Shown piece after piece: positions 5,081-5,318 of a stretch of 5,318 nt of DNA (the first letter of the stretch is position 1; each line of letters starts with the position of its first letter). A model generated the notes under the pieces. The model worked only from the letters and a program-made list of their open reading frames with translations, had not been told where the DNA came from and made no database searches. A program made the translations under genes and the position numbers. The DNA comes from Candidatus Hydrogenedens terephthalaticus JGI OTU-1 (lineage in GTDB: Bacteria; Hydrogenedentota; Hydrogenedentia; Hydrogenedentales; Hydrogenedentaceae), in assembly GCA_000493945.1 (NCBI GenBank), contig AWNW01000085.1:1-5318 (forward strand). The letters are read 5' to 3'.

Positions 5081-5181
5081 GTGTTAAGTTGGGTTAAAAA
5101 ATGGGTTGCTACGAATAGCACGAATTGCTGTAAATAACGACGAAAAGAGAAAATTCGTTCCTCATTCGTGCTTATGTGGCA
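5081..5181 (+). repeat. Conserved ~100-bp tail of the composite repeat, copy B
   Basis: This is the homologue of 168-267, starting GTGTTAAGTTG eight bases after the minisatellite. It contains a perfect 9-bp inverted repeat, AGCACGAAT (5117-5125) and ATTCGTGCT (5164-5172), extendable imperfectly on the acgaat/ttatgt side, so the segment can fold a long-loop stem. Orientation relative to the array is the same as in copy A. Confidence 0.85.
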
Positions 5182-5318
5182 TAGGACATATTTTTAATTC
5201 CTATCCTTCTACATAATAAGATACATCTGTTAAAGGGGAAAGGAAATATAAATCTTTTACCTATGTCCTATAGTTCTTCAAATAATGTTTACATACCCTT
5301 GAACTGGGGTGTTCGTTT
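5182..5318. other. Right-edge non-coding stretch, nothing identified
   Basis: AT-rich sequence with no open frame of note, RNA gene or clear promoter. A 10-bp inverted repeat (5181-5190 and 5262-5271, ataggacata/tatgtcctat) is present but is close to what chance allows at this spacing. Confidence 0.4.

Noticed and set aside
4921..5121. Minus-strand frame encoding a Ser-His-Pro/Leu repeat protein
   Set aside because: It is the translation of the 9-bp minisatellite plus part of its conserved tail. A 9-bp unit without stops is open in all frames, and the related array at 1-153 is non-coding by the same logic.
5181..5271. 10-bp inverted repeat ataggacata/tatgtcctat as an operator or element end
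   Set aside because: One pair of this size within about 100 bp is roughly what chance gives over a 5-kb window, and there are no flanking duplications.

Overview
The window holds one convincing protein-coding gene, a 1,232-codon minus-strand gene (802-4500), set between two repeat-rich non-coding stretches. It encodes a large secreted, repeat-built surface protein. In order it has a signal peptide, two tandem GLUG modules, three PASTA domains, a roughly 165-residue Glu-Gly-rich linker, and a C-terminal tail with a duplicated EF-hand/dockerin-like motif. No RNA gene, transposase, CRISPR array or second credible gene is visible.

Layout from left to right. 1-267 is a composite repeat: a 9-bp-phase minisatellite followed by a conserved tail of about 100 bp. 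269-723 is a mosaic of short direct and inverted repeats without a gene. 724-761 is a strong intrinsic terminator for the minus-strand gene. 802-4500 is the gene. 4501-4826 is a probable 5' leader of about 320 nt, with two abutting stem-loops next to the Shine-Dalgarno sequence. 4827-4855 is a near-consensus sigma70-type promoter (TTGACT, 17 bp, TATAAT). 4938-5181 is a second copy of the composite repeat in the same orientation. 5182-5318 shows nothing I can name.

Organism. The promoter, Shine-Dalgarno sequence, terminator and signal peptide indicate a bacterium. The combination of an EG-rich linker, Cys-containing PASTA domains and a C-terminal tail of the type SLSELLRVIQFFN...GYHC...EDGYAPGPGD resembles, from memory, predicted secreted proteins of Hydrogenedentota and other PVC-like environmental lineages. 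I could not verify this, so the assignment is tentative. The density of intergenic repeats also fits such genomes.

Working picture. The gene looks like a monocistronic unit with its own promoter, structured leader and terminator. The protein is probably exported and displayed or released, with the GLUG and PASTA arrays exposed, the acidic linker as spacer, and the calcium-type tail as a possible anchoring or docking module. The last role is inference. The most notable points are the two composite repeats flanking the gene, the tail motif conserved in protein but not in codons, and a possible alternative-pairing switch in the leader.
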